64,000 bases of DNA from Doryteuthis pealeii (GCA_023376005.1 CM042151.1:78204696-78268695), one strand, 5' to 3'; shown: positions 22,430 through 34,115, counted from the stretch's first letter. Program-made: numbers and translations. The notes: generated by a model from the sequence alone, not told the origin.

Positions 22430-24575
22430 ATTTTTTTAGCAGAGTTCAGAAGTTATGGTTCTTCTACTAAAAAATCCCGTATAGAAACTTATAAAATATC
22501 TTCTTATTCAGACTCTTATCTTTATAGAAAAAAAATTAAAAATCGTTTTTTTATCGGTTCATTTGTTTCAGATTTCATAAAATATAATAGGAAGGAGGCC
22601 TCGTAAAAAGATATTTCCCCTAATATATTTTAGGAAAAACCTATTTCAAACATAATTTCATCAAATGTAATTTTTGTGAAAATTTGACTGTTAGTTGAAT
22701 TTCAAAGAATTGTTTTTAAAGCCTATAGTCGTAACTTGTTTTTGGCTACGTTAAATTTCAATTGATTTAACGGTGCGAAAATGTAAACATTGTTTTCTAG
22801 GTACCACCAATTTAACCCTGTGCAATTTACCCCCCCCCCTACATTTAACACAATGAAACTTGCAGAAAAATTAATATTTTCTTGAAAAAATTTTTCCATT
22901 CGAAAGAAAAAACATTAAACAAACTCCTGATGATTTTTTACATTTTTTATCAGCTTACGAAAATAATGAAAATTATGATTGAAAAACAATGTTTTCATTT
23001 TTGCACTGTTAAATGAACTGAAATTTAACGTAGCTAAAAACAAGTTACGATAAGAGGATTTTGTAAAAATTCTATGAAAAATCAATTAATGGTCCAATTT
23101 TCACGAATGTAAATACATCTGAAATAGTTTTTTTCTAAAATATATTAGGGGAAATATTTTTTTACGATGTCTATCACCCCCCCCCCTATTTTATTTTATG
23201 AGATAAAAAAAAATGACGTGGAAAAAAAATTTGGTACTTTTTTTTCTATAAAGATAAGAGACTGAATAACTATATCAATGAAATTGTATAACGTACCGAA
23301 CTATAGTTTTTTTAGGAAAAATTAATGAAATCGGAAATAAAAAGTGCAAAAAAATTTCATAATATTAATATTTGAAAACTTTTTTTGCTCATGTAATTGG
23401 TATGTACTATATTCTATTAAATTGTCAAAAAAAAAATTTTTTTAAGAAATTAATTTTTACGAGATTTTCAATCTTTTGTGTGATTAAATATTTGTATTTT
23501 CTGCGTGAAACAAATTAAATTTTTTTTTTCTGCGGAAAAAAATCGAATTTTTCACGGATATTTAAAAATATGAATTTTATAATTCAGGTGAACTAAACAT
23601 TGGTCCGATCCGTGCTCGATTAATATTTTTAAAAGAATTTGTAATTTTTATTGTTGAATAGTAATGTGTGATTCTTAGAATATACGGAAGAGCAAAACTG
23701 ACATATTTGTTTTGTTTTTATACAAAGAGACGAGATGCTTCTCGGTAACTAAAGTTTGTTTTTCTGAGCGTAAAAAATTATTTTATTTAACTTTTACGAC
23801 CAATTAGAATAAAAATAATATATTGAATGATTGTTTTATCAGTTTTTCTCTTAGAAAAAATATTCAAATTTTCATTTTATTTTCGATTTTAAGAACTAAT
23901 ACTAAAACCGAAGACACTTTTTAACGTCAATTTCACTGCGAAATTTTAAGATTAAATTTTTTCAAGTTTTTATTCATAGTAAATTGTAATATTAAAGTTT
24001 TTAAAGATTTTATTCATTTTAAATTGTAATATTAAAGTTTTTAAAGATTTTATTCATTTTAATAGAAAAAATTTGGCTGAAAATTACACCCATCCGTACT
24101 TAGATGCATAACCCTAAGAGGGTAATAATATGTATTTCTTTCTCTCTAAATTGTGGTCTGAAAATCACCCTTTCGCATGTAATATGGATAGGTTTGTTTA
24201 TTTTTTTAAGATAACGATGTAATTTTTCCCAATCGGATAATTTGATCTTTGAATTAACTATTTTTCTTTGTAACAACCCTGTACGATTTTTTTTTTTTTT
24301 TTTTTACGAGATTTTTGATAAACAAAGTTCGGAAATATCTATTTCCGTTTTATTCAAGATGGCCTAAACGGTTAGGTGGTACCTATTGTTTTCGTTCATA
24401 ATTTTCAGTATTTCCGTCAGCTGAAAACTTTTTTGAAAATTCATCAGGATTTTAAAAAATGTTTCTTCTTTTAAATTGACCAAAAAATTTTCAAGATAAT
24501 ATTAACCTCTATGCAAGTTTAATTATGTTAAATATGGGTGGTGGTAAATTTGGCACGTCAAATTGGAGGTCTATA
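22430..24575. mobile_element. Host repeat of the ggctacgttaa family, split by an insertion
   Basis: The left part (to 22797) ends ggtgcgaaaatgtaaaca followed by ttgttttc; the right part resumes at 24386 with ttgttttcgttcataatttt and runs to about 24575 (cgtcaaattggaggtc). Removing the insert and one ttgttttc restores the sequence seen in uninterrupted copies near 2540 and 25430. The 94-residue frame at 22322-22606 lies partly inside the repeat and is not a credible gene. Confidence 0.7.
22798..24385. mobile_element. hAT-like non-autonomous transposon, 1.59 kb, nested
   Basis: Ends are TAGGTACCACC and GGTGGTACCTA. A perfect 8-bp direct repeat TTGTTTTC flanks it (22790-22797 and 24386-24393). 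The right half includes atcggataatttgatctttg and cctaaacgg. Relatives: 55369-56755 (inverted) and 61786-62815 (same orientation, truncated). No transposase frame; mobilised in trans if at all. An 8-bp duplication with a TAGG start fits hAT, but the family call is an inference. Confidence 0.85.
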
Positions 24576-25290
24576 TATATCCGCAATGCGGAAATTTTGG
24601 ATTCCCAAGTTTTCACTACTGCGATTGTTTTGGGCAATTCTTTTATGTGATATTTTTCGACGATTTTTTTTTTTTTTACAACTTCTTTAACTTGGAAATA
24701 AATTTAGAAATAACTGCCGCTCGATAGTGAAGCTTTTTAAGCAAGAAAATAAGGAAATCATAGAGCTAAGTTTGTTTTTCTAACAACGCTCTTTAAAAAG
24801 TGAAGCACGAAAGTCCACTCGAGCAAAAGGAACAGAAGGTAATTGACACCGCCCCGAGCATCGAACACATCGCTGTGAATCCTGAATCATACCATCTTTT
24901 TCTAACAGTACACACCGAAGGTTACACATTTATCCTTTTGTAAGTGTTTGAAACATCATTTTACTAATTAACTTGAAAAAAAGTTACAAATTCAGTACTT
25001 CAATCTAAAATCACATGTTACTTTTAAAACTGTTATTTAGCAAGTTTGCCGTAATTATTTGTATATAAATCGCACTCCTGAATTTGGGCTACGAAATTCT
25101 AGAAAAAAAAAAGCAAATAAAAAATGTATCTTACTTGTATGTAATACGCACTGACTCGTCAGGATTTGTAGTTGTTAAATTTGACATTTATTCAACTTTT
25201 TCTCCGGTTCGTATAGACTAAAAATAAAGATTTATTGTTTATGTTTACTTATATTTTGAAACAGAATATTTTACGCACCAAATGAAAACT
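24576..25290 (+). repeat. Dispersed repeat, about 0.7 kb
   Basis: Same order of blocks as 11985-12790: gcggaaattttggattccca, acgctctttaaaaagtgaag, ggaacagaaggtaattgac and ggttacacatttatcc. No conserved frame. Confidence 0.7.
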
Positions 25291-25369
25291 ATTTTAGACA
25301 TATTTTCATCAAGAGGTAAGAAATTATGGAAATTTTCATGAAAATTGGAAAATCAATTCATTTTTCATA

Positions 25370-26400
25370 TAACTTTTTTTAAAAGCCTCTAGTCATAATT
25401 TGTTTTTGTCTACATTAAATTTCATTTGCAAAAATGTAAACATTGCTTTTTGTTTATAATTTTCATTATTTTCGTAAGCTAAAAAATTTTTTTAAATCAT
25501 CGGGGGTTTATTTAATGTTTCTTCTTTCGAATGGACAAAAGATTTTCAAGATAATAGTAACATTTATGTAAGTTTTATTGTGTTAAATATAGGGGGGTAA
25601 ATTTCACCATGTAAATTGGTGGTACCTATTATTTACATGACACATTTGAACGAGCAGGGTTCCATTATAGAATTAAAAAAAAAAACAGCATGTTTTTTCG
25701 CTATTTTTTATTAGATGATTTGTAGGGATATCCAATGTGCCATGTAAAATTCCCCCCACCCCACATATTTAATACAATGAAAAAAATATCAGCTTTAAAA
25801 TGTTGGGCCATTTAAAGGAAGAAACATTTTTTTTTAAAAAAAACCTCCTGATTTTTTTTTAAATTTTCAGCTTACGTAAATAATTAAAATTATGAACGAA
25901 AACAATGTATACATTTTTGCACCATTGAATCAATTGAAATTTAACGTAACCAAAAACAAGTTATCAATACTGGCTTTTAAAAAAATTCTATGACAAATCA
26001 ATTTCGATACTTATTAACCTGTTGATGAAATTGTGTTTAAGATAGATTTTTCCTAAAATATATTAGGGGAAATATTTTTGTTTCGAGGTCTCCCCCACCT
26101 CCAATAATTCAATTTTATGAAATCAGAAAAAACGAACCGATGAAAAAAAAAAAAAAACGATTTTTAAATTTTTTTCTATGAAGATAATGGTCTGAATAAT
26201 TATATCAGAAGATAGAAGTTTCTATACAGGCTTTATTTTAGTAAAAAAAAAAACATGGATTCTGAATTCTGCTAAAAAATGTCATAATATTATTCTTTTT
26301 CAAACTTTTACTTGCTTTTTTAATTGAATTTTCAATAAAAAAAACATTTTTTGAAGGTTGCTGTAATATTCTTATGAGCTATGGTTAAATAATAATTCAA
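25370..26400. repeat. Fold-back copy of the ggctacgttaa family
   Basis: A plus-oriented half (about 25380-25630, ending ggggggtaaatttcacc) and a minus-oriented half (about 25720-26130, starting gggatatccaatgtgccatg) form an imperfect inverted repeat. Poly-A and poly-T runs are common. No gene. Confidence 0.6.
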
Positions 26401-26525
26401 ACAATAAAATTAAATAATTAAATAATGGAGTGGAGAGATTTTGTCAATTACCTAGATTAGTTTTTTTTTTTGCATACATCATAAAATCATTTTCTCCTCT
26501 AGACTGTTTAACTTCTCAGTTATTT

Positions 26526-26740
26526 TACTGGAGTGGTAGTATATGTTAGTGTCCCATCTATGTATCAAATAGATCTGATTAACAACTATTCTTATTTGAT
26601 AGGACCATGTGCAAAATGGAAAACTATTAAGAAACAACTACACAAAACTGTAAATATGAATATTCAATAAATGCAATTTCCTAACCTCTAGGTATAAAAT
26701 AATCCTATAAAAGTTCACATGCAGTTGAAATCAATCAAAT
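26526..26740 (+). repeat. Dispersed repeat family D (3' part)
   Basis: actggagtggtagtatatgt, cccatctatgtatcaaatag and the terminal gcagttgaaatcaatcaaat match other copies. Confidence 0.7.
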
Positions 26741-26756
26741 TTGAAATTCATGCACA

Positions 26757-26990
26757 TACAAGTTCATATACTGGACGAGGTTGTTTATGTCTCAGTTTGC
26801 TTTAATCCACTTTGGCATGAGTCCAATTGTTTTCTCCCAGCTATGGGTAAATATGTGGCCAGACTGGGTTCTTTGGGAGAAGGAAAACTCTGAATTTAAA
26901 CCAACTGTATGCCACTGAAAAATTTACCTTGTGTCATATCCTACTTGTGATGGAGGGGTTGGGTAAATGCATATGTGAAAGAGAAAAAAA
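26757..26990 (+). mobile_element. tRNA-derived SINE, family 2 (shared with ZNF-A copy)
   Basis: aagttcatatactggacgag (B-box end of the head), ctatgggtaaatatg, gagaaggaaaactctg and tgtgtcatatcctacttg. Orthologous within the duplication to 15753-16030. It marks the left part of the duplicated block. Confidence 0.8.
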
Positions 26991-27597
26991 TTCTGATTTT
27001 CAATCAAAAATAAAAATCACCTTAAAATAACTTTATATATGTATACATTTTTAATAGGAATATTTGTATAGTGTGAAATTATGCAAAGATATATAATGAA
27101 GATTTATACTAACTTAATGAGAGAAAAATCTTTTTTTATTCACTTTTGAAAATCTTTTAAAAATTCATGGACTCATCATTACAAAATTATCAAACCAGAT
27201 AAAGAAATCAATAACAGAATTTATCATATAAATGATATCCTATAAGACTAGAAATAAACAATGTAAGTATTTTATCATATTGAAGGATCTGATATCTAAC
27301 TATAGATTTTGTGTAAAACTAATTTTAAAAAGTTCTATTTTTTATTTCTATAAAGTATCTTTTTATCAAAGATAACTTGTTGGTCTTTTTATAATGAAAG
27401 CAATATCATTGACAGGATTAATATGCAATAATCTGCATAAGACTAATTTTTGAATGTGAGGAATTTCTTAAAGATGAATATTATTGTCTATATATCATGA
27501 AGAAAAAAGACACCCCTAAACATTGAAATATTAAGTGAATTAATAAAATCTAATTATTATCTTGAATTATCACATATTTTCAATATCTTTTTTATAG

Positions 27598-27678
27598 ATG
27601 TTCCAGCTTGAAAATATTTCTTATTACATAATTTGGAGAACTGGAGTACACCATCTGATGACATGAAATACAGACAGT
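27598..27678 (+). other. Probable 5' UTR start of the ZNF-B coding exon
   Basis: The acceptor-like ctttttttatag ends at 27597, followed by 81 bases nearly identical to those before ZNF-A. The preceding intron-like sequence from about 26990 is also homologous to 16030-17735, apart from insertions. Confidence 0.6.
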
Positions 27679-29132
27679 ATGGAAAACTATGCAGAAAAAA
27701 TAAATTCTTCTAAAATCTCTGATCATAAATTGTCAAATAATTTAACTTTAAAAAGACACTTAAGAATCAATGCTGATGAGAAACCATATTCCTGTGAAGT
27801 GTGTGAATTTTCCTTTTCATGTAAGTCAAAGTTGAATCGACACATTCGATCACACACCGGAGAAAAGCCATATTCTTGTGAAGAGTGTGATTCATTCTTT
27901 TCAGATAAATCAACTTTGATAGTACATAAGAGAATCCACACTGGAGAGAAACCATATTCTTGTGAAGTATGTGCTTCTTCATTTACCCAGAAATCAAGTC
28001 TGGTGGCACATGTCCGAACACATACCGGTGAGAAACCATATTCTTGTGAAATGTGTGGCTCTTCCTTTTCAGATGAGACAATCTTGAAGGTCCATATGAG
28101 AACACATACTGGAGAGAAACCATATTCATGTAAAATGTGTAGTTTTTCCTTTAAACAGAAATCTAATTTGATAGAACATATTCGAACTCACACCGGAGAG
28201 AAACCATACACTTGTGAAATGTGTGGGTCTTCTTTTTCACAGAAGTCAACTTTGAGGGACATAAACAAACACATACTGCAGAGAAACTACATTCATGTGA
28301 GGTGTGTGGCTTCTCCTTTGCAAAAAAATCATATTTAGTGGGGCATATGCAAACACACACTGGAAAGAAACAATATTCTTGTGAAATGTGTGTCTCATCC
28401 TTTTCAACCAAGTCACATTTAGTAAATCATATGCGAACTCACACTGGAGAGAAACCATATTTTTGTGAAGTATGTGGCTCTGCCTTTTCAGAAAAGTCAA
28501 CTTTGACACGACATAAGCGAAAACATACTGGAGAGAAACCATATACTTGTGAAGAGTGTGGCGTTTCTTTTTCATTTACATCAAATTTGATACAACATAT
28601 GCGAACACATACTGGGGAGAAGCCATATACTTGTGAAGAGTGTGACTCTTCCTTTTCTGATAAGTCAACTTTAAGAGTACATAAGCAAAAGCATACTGGA
28701 ATAAAGCCATATTCTTGTAAAGTGTGCAGCTCTTCCTTTTCTCAGAAATCAAATCTGTTGGTACATATGAGAACACACACTGGAGAGAAACCATATACTT
28801 GTCAACTATGTGAGGCTTCCTTTTCACAGAAGTCTACTTTGCTACGGCATGAGCAAAGACACACTGGAGAAAAGCTATATTCATGTGAAGTGTGCAGTTC
28901 TGCCTTTTCAGAAAAGTCAACTTTAATGCAAAATAAGGAAAAACATACTGGGGAGAAACCATATTCTTGTGAAGAGTGTGGCGCTTCTTTTGCATTTAAG
29001 TCAAACTTAATGCAACATGTTCGGGTACACACTAGAGAAAAACCATATTCTTGTGAAGAATGTGGTTCTTCTTTTTCAGATAAGTCAACTTTGAGAGTGC
29101 ATAAGCGAAAACATAGTGGTATGAAACCATAA
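27679..29132 (+). pseudogene. C2H2 zinc-finger array, ~16 fingers, one frameshift (ZNF-B)
   Basis: Reads from ATG at 27679 through five complete fingers and into a sixth, then loses frame at the G run 28256-28258 (AGG GAC where other units have AGG GGA CAT). The next frame continues without stops through ten more fingers to a stop at 29130-29132. Fingers are 28-residue Krüppel-type units with TGEKPY linkers. One finger has lost its first zinc-binding histidine (LMQNKEKH). Fingers 1-5 match ZNF-A fingers 1-5; the last ones match ZNF-A 6-9, so ZNF-B has about seven additional units in the middle. If the missing base is an assembly error the gene is intact; if real, the product has five fingers plus a short tail. 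Probably a nuclear DNA-binding protein. Confidence 0.85.
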
Positions 29133-29210
29133 TCTTGTAAAGTATGGAACACTTCTTTTGCCCAGAAATCAAATTTGGTGGTACATATGAGAACACACAC
29201 TGGAGAGATT
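29133..29210 (+). pseudogene. Decayed finger after the ZNF-B stop, left piece
   Basis: tcttgtaaagtatggaacac onward encodes finger-like sequence ([14 protein letters not shown]) continuing directly from the stop, then is broken at the LINE junction near 29210. The same stop context occurs in ZNF-A. Confidence 0.8.
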
Positions 29211-31097
29211 TGACAGTGTGCCCTACTCCTGGATACTCCTATGTTTGGAACTATACAATGTCCATGAAGACATGAGATTATTCCTCCAGAAGCAAATGGC
29301 CAGATGGCAAACAACATGATGGCAGACCCCAAACATTAGGTTCCAATGAGGTATTTTTCAGGGAGATAGCCTCTTCTTTTATGTCTCACTATAGATCCAC
29401 TTAGCAAAGTCCTTAAATGCTGCAAAGCTAAATACAACCTCAGTAAAGGCAGAAAGAAAGAAGAGAATAAAGTGAACCATCTACTCTTTATGGGCAACCT
29501 CAAACTCTATGCAGAATCAGAAAAACAACATCCCTCTGATAGAAACGGTAAGAAATTTCACAGAAGAAATCTGCATGGAGTTTGGATGTGAAAAATGTGC
29601 TAAATGCAGTATATAAAAAGGTAAAAAAGTGACAGCAGAACATCTTAAGCTGGATAATGGCTATATTGAAGACTTGGGAGGAGATGTTGCATACAAATAC
29701 CTTGGCATTGAAGAGAATGTGATGGTAGAACATGGACAAATGAGAGAAAAGGCAGAAAAGAAATATATTAGCTGCCTTAAAAAGATCCTTAAATCAGGAT
29801 TAACACCATAAAACAAAATAACTGCCATCAACCAACTTGCAATACCTGTCATTTCCTATGAATTTGGTATTATTGACTGGCCACAATGCTACATCAATAG
29901 GCTTGATACCAAAACTAGGAAAATGCTAACCCTGTATAAGGTTACCTACTAACATCAGTGCATGGACAGGATATACCTACCAAGAAGAGAGGGCGGTTTA
30001 GGTCTCATTGAAATCAATCATGCTTATCGAGCCACAATATTAAGCATGGGGCAGTATATCAAAAGCTCGATGGATAAAACAATGTCAATGGTAAATGACC
30101 ATCAAAATAAATGTCTATCACAACAGACTTCAACTACAAAACTTGCAGAAAACTTCAATGGAGACACATTAAAGAACATTACAGAGGATAATGACTACCT
30201 GACAACCCTAATTGCAAGAAAGCTGAGGGAAGAGTATTCAAAGCAGAAAATGGAGACCAGGAAAGAAGGATGGTGACAAAATAAGAGAGCAAGGAAATTT
30301 ATGGAAGAACTTAACCAGAAATACATTGACAAGGAGGCTTCACTGCAATGGCTTAAGCATGGCAAGCTACCATTTGATGAGGAACAAATCATTATAGCTG
30401 GACAAGACCAGGGCCTACTCACAAAAGGATTCAAGAAAATGGCTGGAATACAAAAAATGATCAATGCAGATTCTGCCACTCAGCCATCAAAAGTCCAAGC
30501 CACCTAATGTCTGGTTGCCAGATCCTTTTGGCAGATGGCCACTACTCTGCCCATCATAACAAAGTATGCAAATACCCCCACTGGAAAATCTGTGGAGAAA
30601 TGCAGCTTGAGAGATCACAGTACATCTGGGAACACGAGCCTCCACCAATAACATCAAATGGAAAGGTGATTGTGTTCTATGACAAAATAATCCAGACAGG
30701 CAGATATATAAAAGACAAAGCCATGAAACCAGATATTGTCATCTGGGATAAACAAAAAAAGCTGCTCTCATTATTGATGTAACTGTCCCAAATGATTATA
30801 GCCTAAATAGAGCTGAGCGGGAAAAGATCACAAAAACAACTTGGTCATTGAAAGAAATAGATATCATACCTGTCGTGATAGGGGCAATAGGGCGGGTGAA
30901 ACAAAACTTGAAAAAATACCTTGAAACAATACCAGGGAAACCAACTGCTATAAAGTACAAATAGCAGCTATCAAAGGAACATGCTCCATCCTAAAACGAC
31001 CCTTAGGATACAAATATTATTTATAAAGAAATCAAGTGTTAGTCCCAGGACAGGTGCCCTTTGACTTCTAGAAATTGTTATAAGAAAATAAAACAAA
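29211..31097 (+). mobile_element. R2-like LINE fragment (restriction-like endonuclease type)
   Basis: A 5'-truncated retrotransposon reading on the plus strand with several frameshifts and stops. Reading in order: a reverse-transcriptase block with FQGDS (about 29357), the catalytic-core region near 29485 where the expected Asp-Asp is replaced (LLFMGNLKLYA), a thumb-like segment with VAYKYLGIEENVM (29689), RIYLPRREGGLGLIEI (29970), a C-X2-C-X8-H-X4-C zinc knuckle (30467-30520), and a nuclease-like PDIVIWDK segment followed by a conserved D (about 30735-30790) and PVVIGAIG. A CCHC knuckle followed by a PD-(D/E)-type nuclease is the C-terminal layout of R2-like LINEs. It sits inside the ZNF-B finger tail; gagag is present at both junctions. 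The element is dead. Confidence 0.8.
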
Positions 31098-31440
31098 AAA
31101 GTGAGAGAAACCATATACTTGTGAACTTTGTGGGTCTTCTTTTTCACAAGAGTCTTTTCTGACACGACATGCACAAACACATATTGAAGTGAAATATTCA
31201 TGAATTGTGAGTGTTTTCTTTTTCAAAAGAAAAATTTAATTTGACAAGTTGTAAACACACACTGGAGTAAAACCGTATTCTTGGGAAATGTATAGCTCTT
31301 CCTTCTCACAGAAGTTTGATATGACATGAGCAATCACATACTGAAGAGAAATCCTATTTTTGTAATGTATGTGGACCTTTCTTTTTCACAACTGTCAAGA
31401 TGATGAAAACATGTTCCTGTAACATGTCTGGGTAGCTCAG
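31098..31440 (+). pseudogene. Decayed fingers of ZNF-B, right piece
   Basis: agagaaaccatatacttgtg, gggtcttctttttcacaaga and further finger-like blocks resume after the LINE, colinear with 18751-18990 behind ZNF-A. Stops and lost zinc ligands are present throughout. Confidence 0.8.
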
Positions 31441-32555
31441 ATCTGAAAATATACAAGTATACTTTAGCTTGAGAGAAGCTATATTAATGTGATTTTTGTA
31501 CATTCCCTTCCACTTTATGGACTAACTTTCATATCATTTTTGTTCATGTATCATAATAAATTGTAATTCCTCCAATTGTATAACGTCTTTTGCTGAAAAT
31601 TGCAATTTTTAATGCTCTTACATATCTTACATTTAATCTCATTGGATTGTGCTGGGTGTTATTCTAAAAAGATTTGATATATTTATTAATGTGGCCAAAG
31701 GAAATTAATTCCTGTTAAGAACTTCATTAAATATAATTTTGTTTTTTGTCCAGAATAGCCCACTAAAGAAACATCTACAGTAATGTACAAAAATATGATA
31801 AAGAAATTGTAATAATTACATTCACTGTCCATAAGTTTCAGTCATTCATTTCTTTTTTTTTTATCTGTCAATTTTTTTTAAAGATATGGTTCTGAATAAA
31901 AAGATCCAGATCTTTTATCCATTGATAATGCATATCATGTCAAAAATGAAAACATTTAAAAAGAATTATATTTTAAACAGGTTATTCTATAAAAATAATC
32001 ACACTACAGTAATGTAAAAAAATATGATGGATAGATTATTATATTTATATTCACCATCTATATAAAAGTAAGTTTCAGTTATTACTTACATTTTTTTATG
32101 GAACAGGTGCATTTTAGTCCCCCAAATTATATATTGACAATCAGCTCTAAGTCACCATCTTCTTAGTTGTTGGAAAGAAAAATAAATAAATTTACAGGTA
32201 GGAGAATTGTTGAAGATATTTTCAATATATAAATGTTCAGTAAAAAAATATTAAAGATAATGAATGAAATTTCTTTTCATTTGGATGTTGAATGTAAGTA
32301 TTACATTTCTATGTATGAAGAAACAACAGATTAGAAAAATCTGACAATGTGTGAAAAATATAAATGGAAAGGTGAATAAACCAACACAAACGATTGATTC
32401 AATTAATATTTCATCTTTATTTATTAAAGACTTCTTCTAGTAATCTACAAAAACAATAGACAGTGAGGAAAAGAGAAAGAGAAGAGAGAAAAATATTTAT
32501 ATTTTTCTTATTTCTCTCTCTATATATTTAGATATTTCCTTAGTGGGTATTCTGA
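31441..32555. other. AT-rich 3' flank without genes
   Basis: No gene or named repeat recognised; short internal similarities near 31770-31810 and 31995-32040 (acagtaatgtacaaaaatat and a variant) suggest a small duplicated segment. Confidence 0.4.
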
Positions 32556-32855
32556 ACAAGTATGTATTTACCTAATCCTCCTACTATGAGCAGGATGAAA
32601 TGCAAAGTTATTTTTTAAAGCAGATTACAGCTGGTTTGAATTCAAAACTTCTCCTAGATTGGTGGCTGTACCAAGGCTCAAAAGCTCAGTCTATCCTACT
32701 ACTTACACATAGTTGAGGAGAAGATGTGTATCCATGCCTTTTGCATAGACATTTGAATGAAGTGAAATGCAAAGAGCCTCATCCAGGATTTGAACTTGGC
32801 TCACTAAGTCCATTTCCTACAACAATAACTGTCACACAATGTGTGCCTTCTAATT
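32556..32855 (-). mobile_element. tRNA-derived SINE, family 2
   Basis: On the minus strand: gaaggcacacattgtgtgac head, box A-like tgacagttattgttg, box B-like aagttcaaatcctgg, then atgaggctctttgcatttca. One of the clearest full-length copies of this family in the window. Confidence 0.85.
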
Positions 32856-33056
32856 CTATACAAGATCCATAATTTGCATTATGTTAGTTTTTCGGACTGA
32901 TGTTCTCATCTTTATTTTTATATATACTATATTTTGGCTGGTGTGCTCTCCAACCTACTTCAGGTGTTTCTTGTCAAATGCAAGAACCTTCTCATCAAAT
33001 GAATATTTGCAAGGAACAGCTGACAGGTCTCAGACCTAATATACTAGCTGAAAAGA

Positions 33057-33057
<1 letters not shown>

Positions 33058-33098
<41 letters not shown>

Positions 33099-33101
33099 CA
33101 T
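33058..33101. repeat. (TTA)n microsatellite
   Basis: About fourteen uninterrupted TTA units; the leucine-rich end of the frame across it is an artefact. Confidence 0.95.
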
Positions 33102-33229
33102 AATCAGGAGTCCAGTTAACTCAGGTTAACCTTTAGTTATTTGAAGAAAAAAAATTATTTTTACATTTCTAGAAAGATCAAATCCTGAAGTAAAAATGAT
33201 GTGATTTGAAAATTAGTTATTTTCTTAAA

Positions 33230-33560
33230 ACATAATTTATGCAGCATGTTTTTGTTTTTTTGTTGTTTTTTTTCGTTATCTTAAAAAACATATTTTTCTT
33301 TGATTTGATGTAAAAAAAAAAAATTTAAAACAGGATTTTTCCGATTCAATTGGCCTATTTTTATTCACTAAAAAGATTAATAGTGAATTTTAAACGTCTG
33401 GAAAGGTGCCATGTTGAACAAAATATTTTCATCATAAATAAAGCTCTATTTAACCTATCTAAAAATGTAAGTTTCAAAATGCACAATTTTGCACAACATA
33501 TTTTCCAGTATTTTTTATATATTTAAAAAAAATATTACTAACGATTGTTTTGTTTTTTTT
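33230..33560. repeat. Repeat with inverted copy at 53745
   Basis: gattcaattggcctattttt, gtgaattttaaacgtctgga and gcacaacatattttccagta match, in reverse, the stretch at about 53740-53960. Dispersed repeat of unknown type. Confidence 0.7.
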
Positions 33561-34029
33561 TTTTTGTTTTTTGTTTTTATGGATCACCAAACACATTGAA
33601 AAAAGTTCTCTCCCTTTCTGACTCTGACAAAAATAAACAGTATAATTTTGCTGTATGTACTACCATATGTTTTTACTTATTTACAAGCAGATATGCAGTA
33701 TTTTTCACTTTAAAAAAAAGGTTAGGTTTGACATCATTTTTTAATCGAACCCCCACTTCAAAGCCACATCTTTAAAGCTTAATTATTCGTTTTAAAAACC
33801 CTAAAGATTTTTTAAAGAACTGAACATCCTGTTGCAGGATCAAATTGTATTAAAAACATTCTTAATAGAATATTCTTGTTTGATAAAACAAATCTTAAAA
33901 TATTTTTGTAAGTATCATTATAATTTAAAATATACAACACGGAAAATAGAAATAATAATAATTATTACAGAGAAAATAAGAATATTAATGAATAAATAAT
34001 TATTATGACTTAATATATATGACACAGAT
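33561..34029. other. AT-rich DNA without genes
   Basis: Short frames only, with homopolymer runs. Confidence 0.4.
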
Positions 34030-34115
34030 AATAAATACCGCTTCATCACCATTACTCTCAGGTCCACTCTGACCCGGAGTGGTAGTACCTGTTAGGGTTC
34101 CATCTATAGAAAGGA
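34030..34115 (+). repeat. Repeat family D core fragment
   Basis: cttcatcaccattactctca, ggtccactctgacccggagt and ggtagtacctgttagggttc match the family core only. Confidence 0.7.

Noticed and set aside
22322..22606. 94-residue open frame
   Set aside because: It runs into a repeat element whose other copies do not keep this frame open; no family resemblance.
33058..33101. Leucine-rich protein terminus
   Set aside because: Produced by translating a (TTA)n microsatellite.
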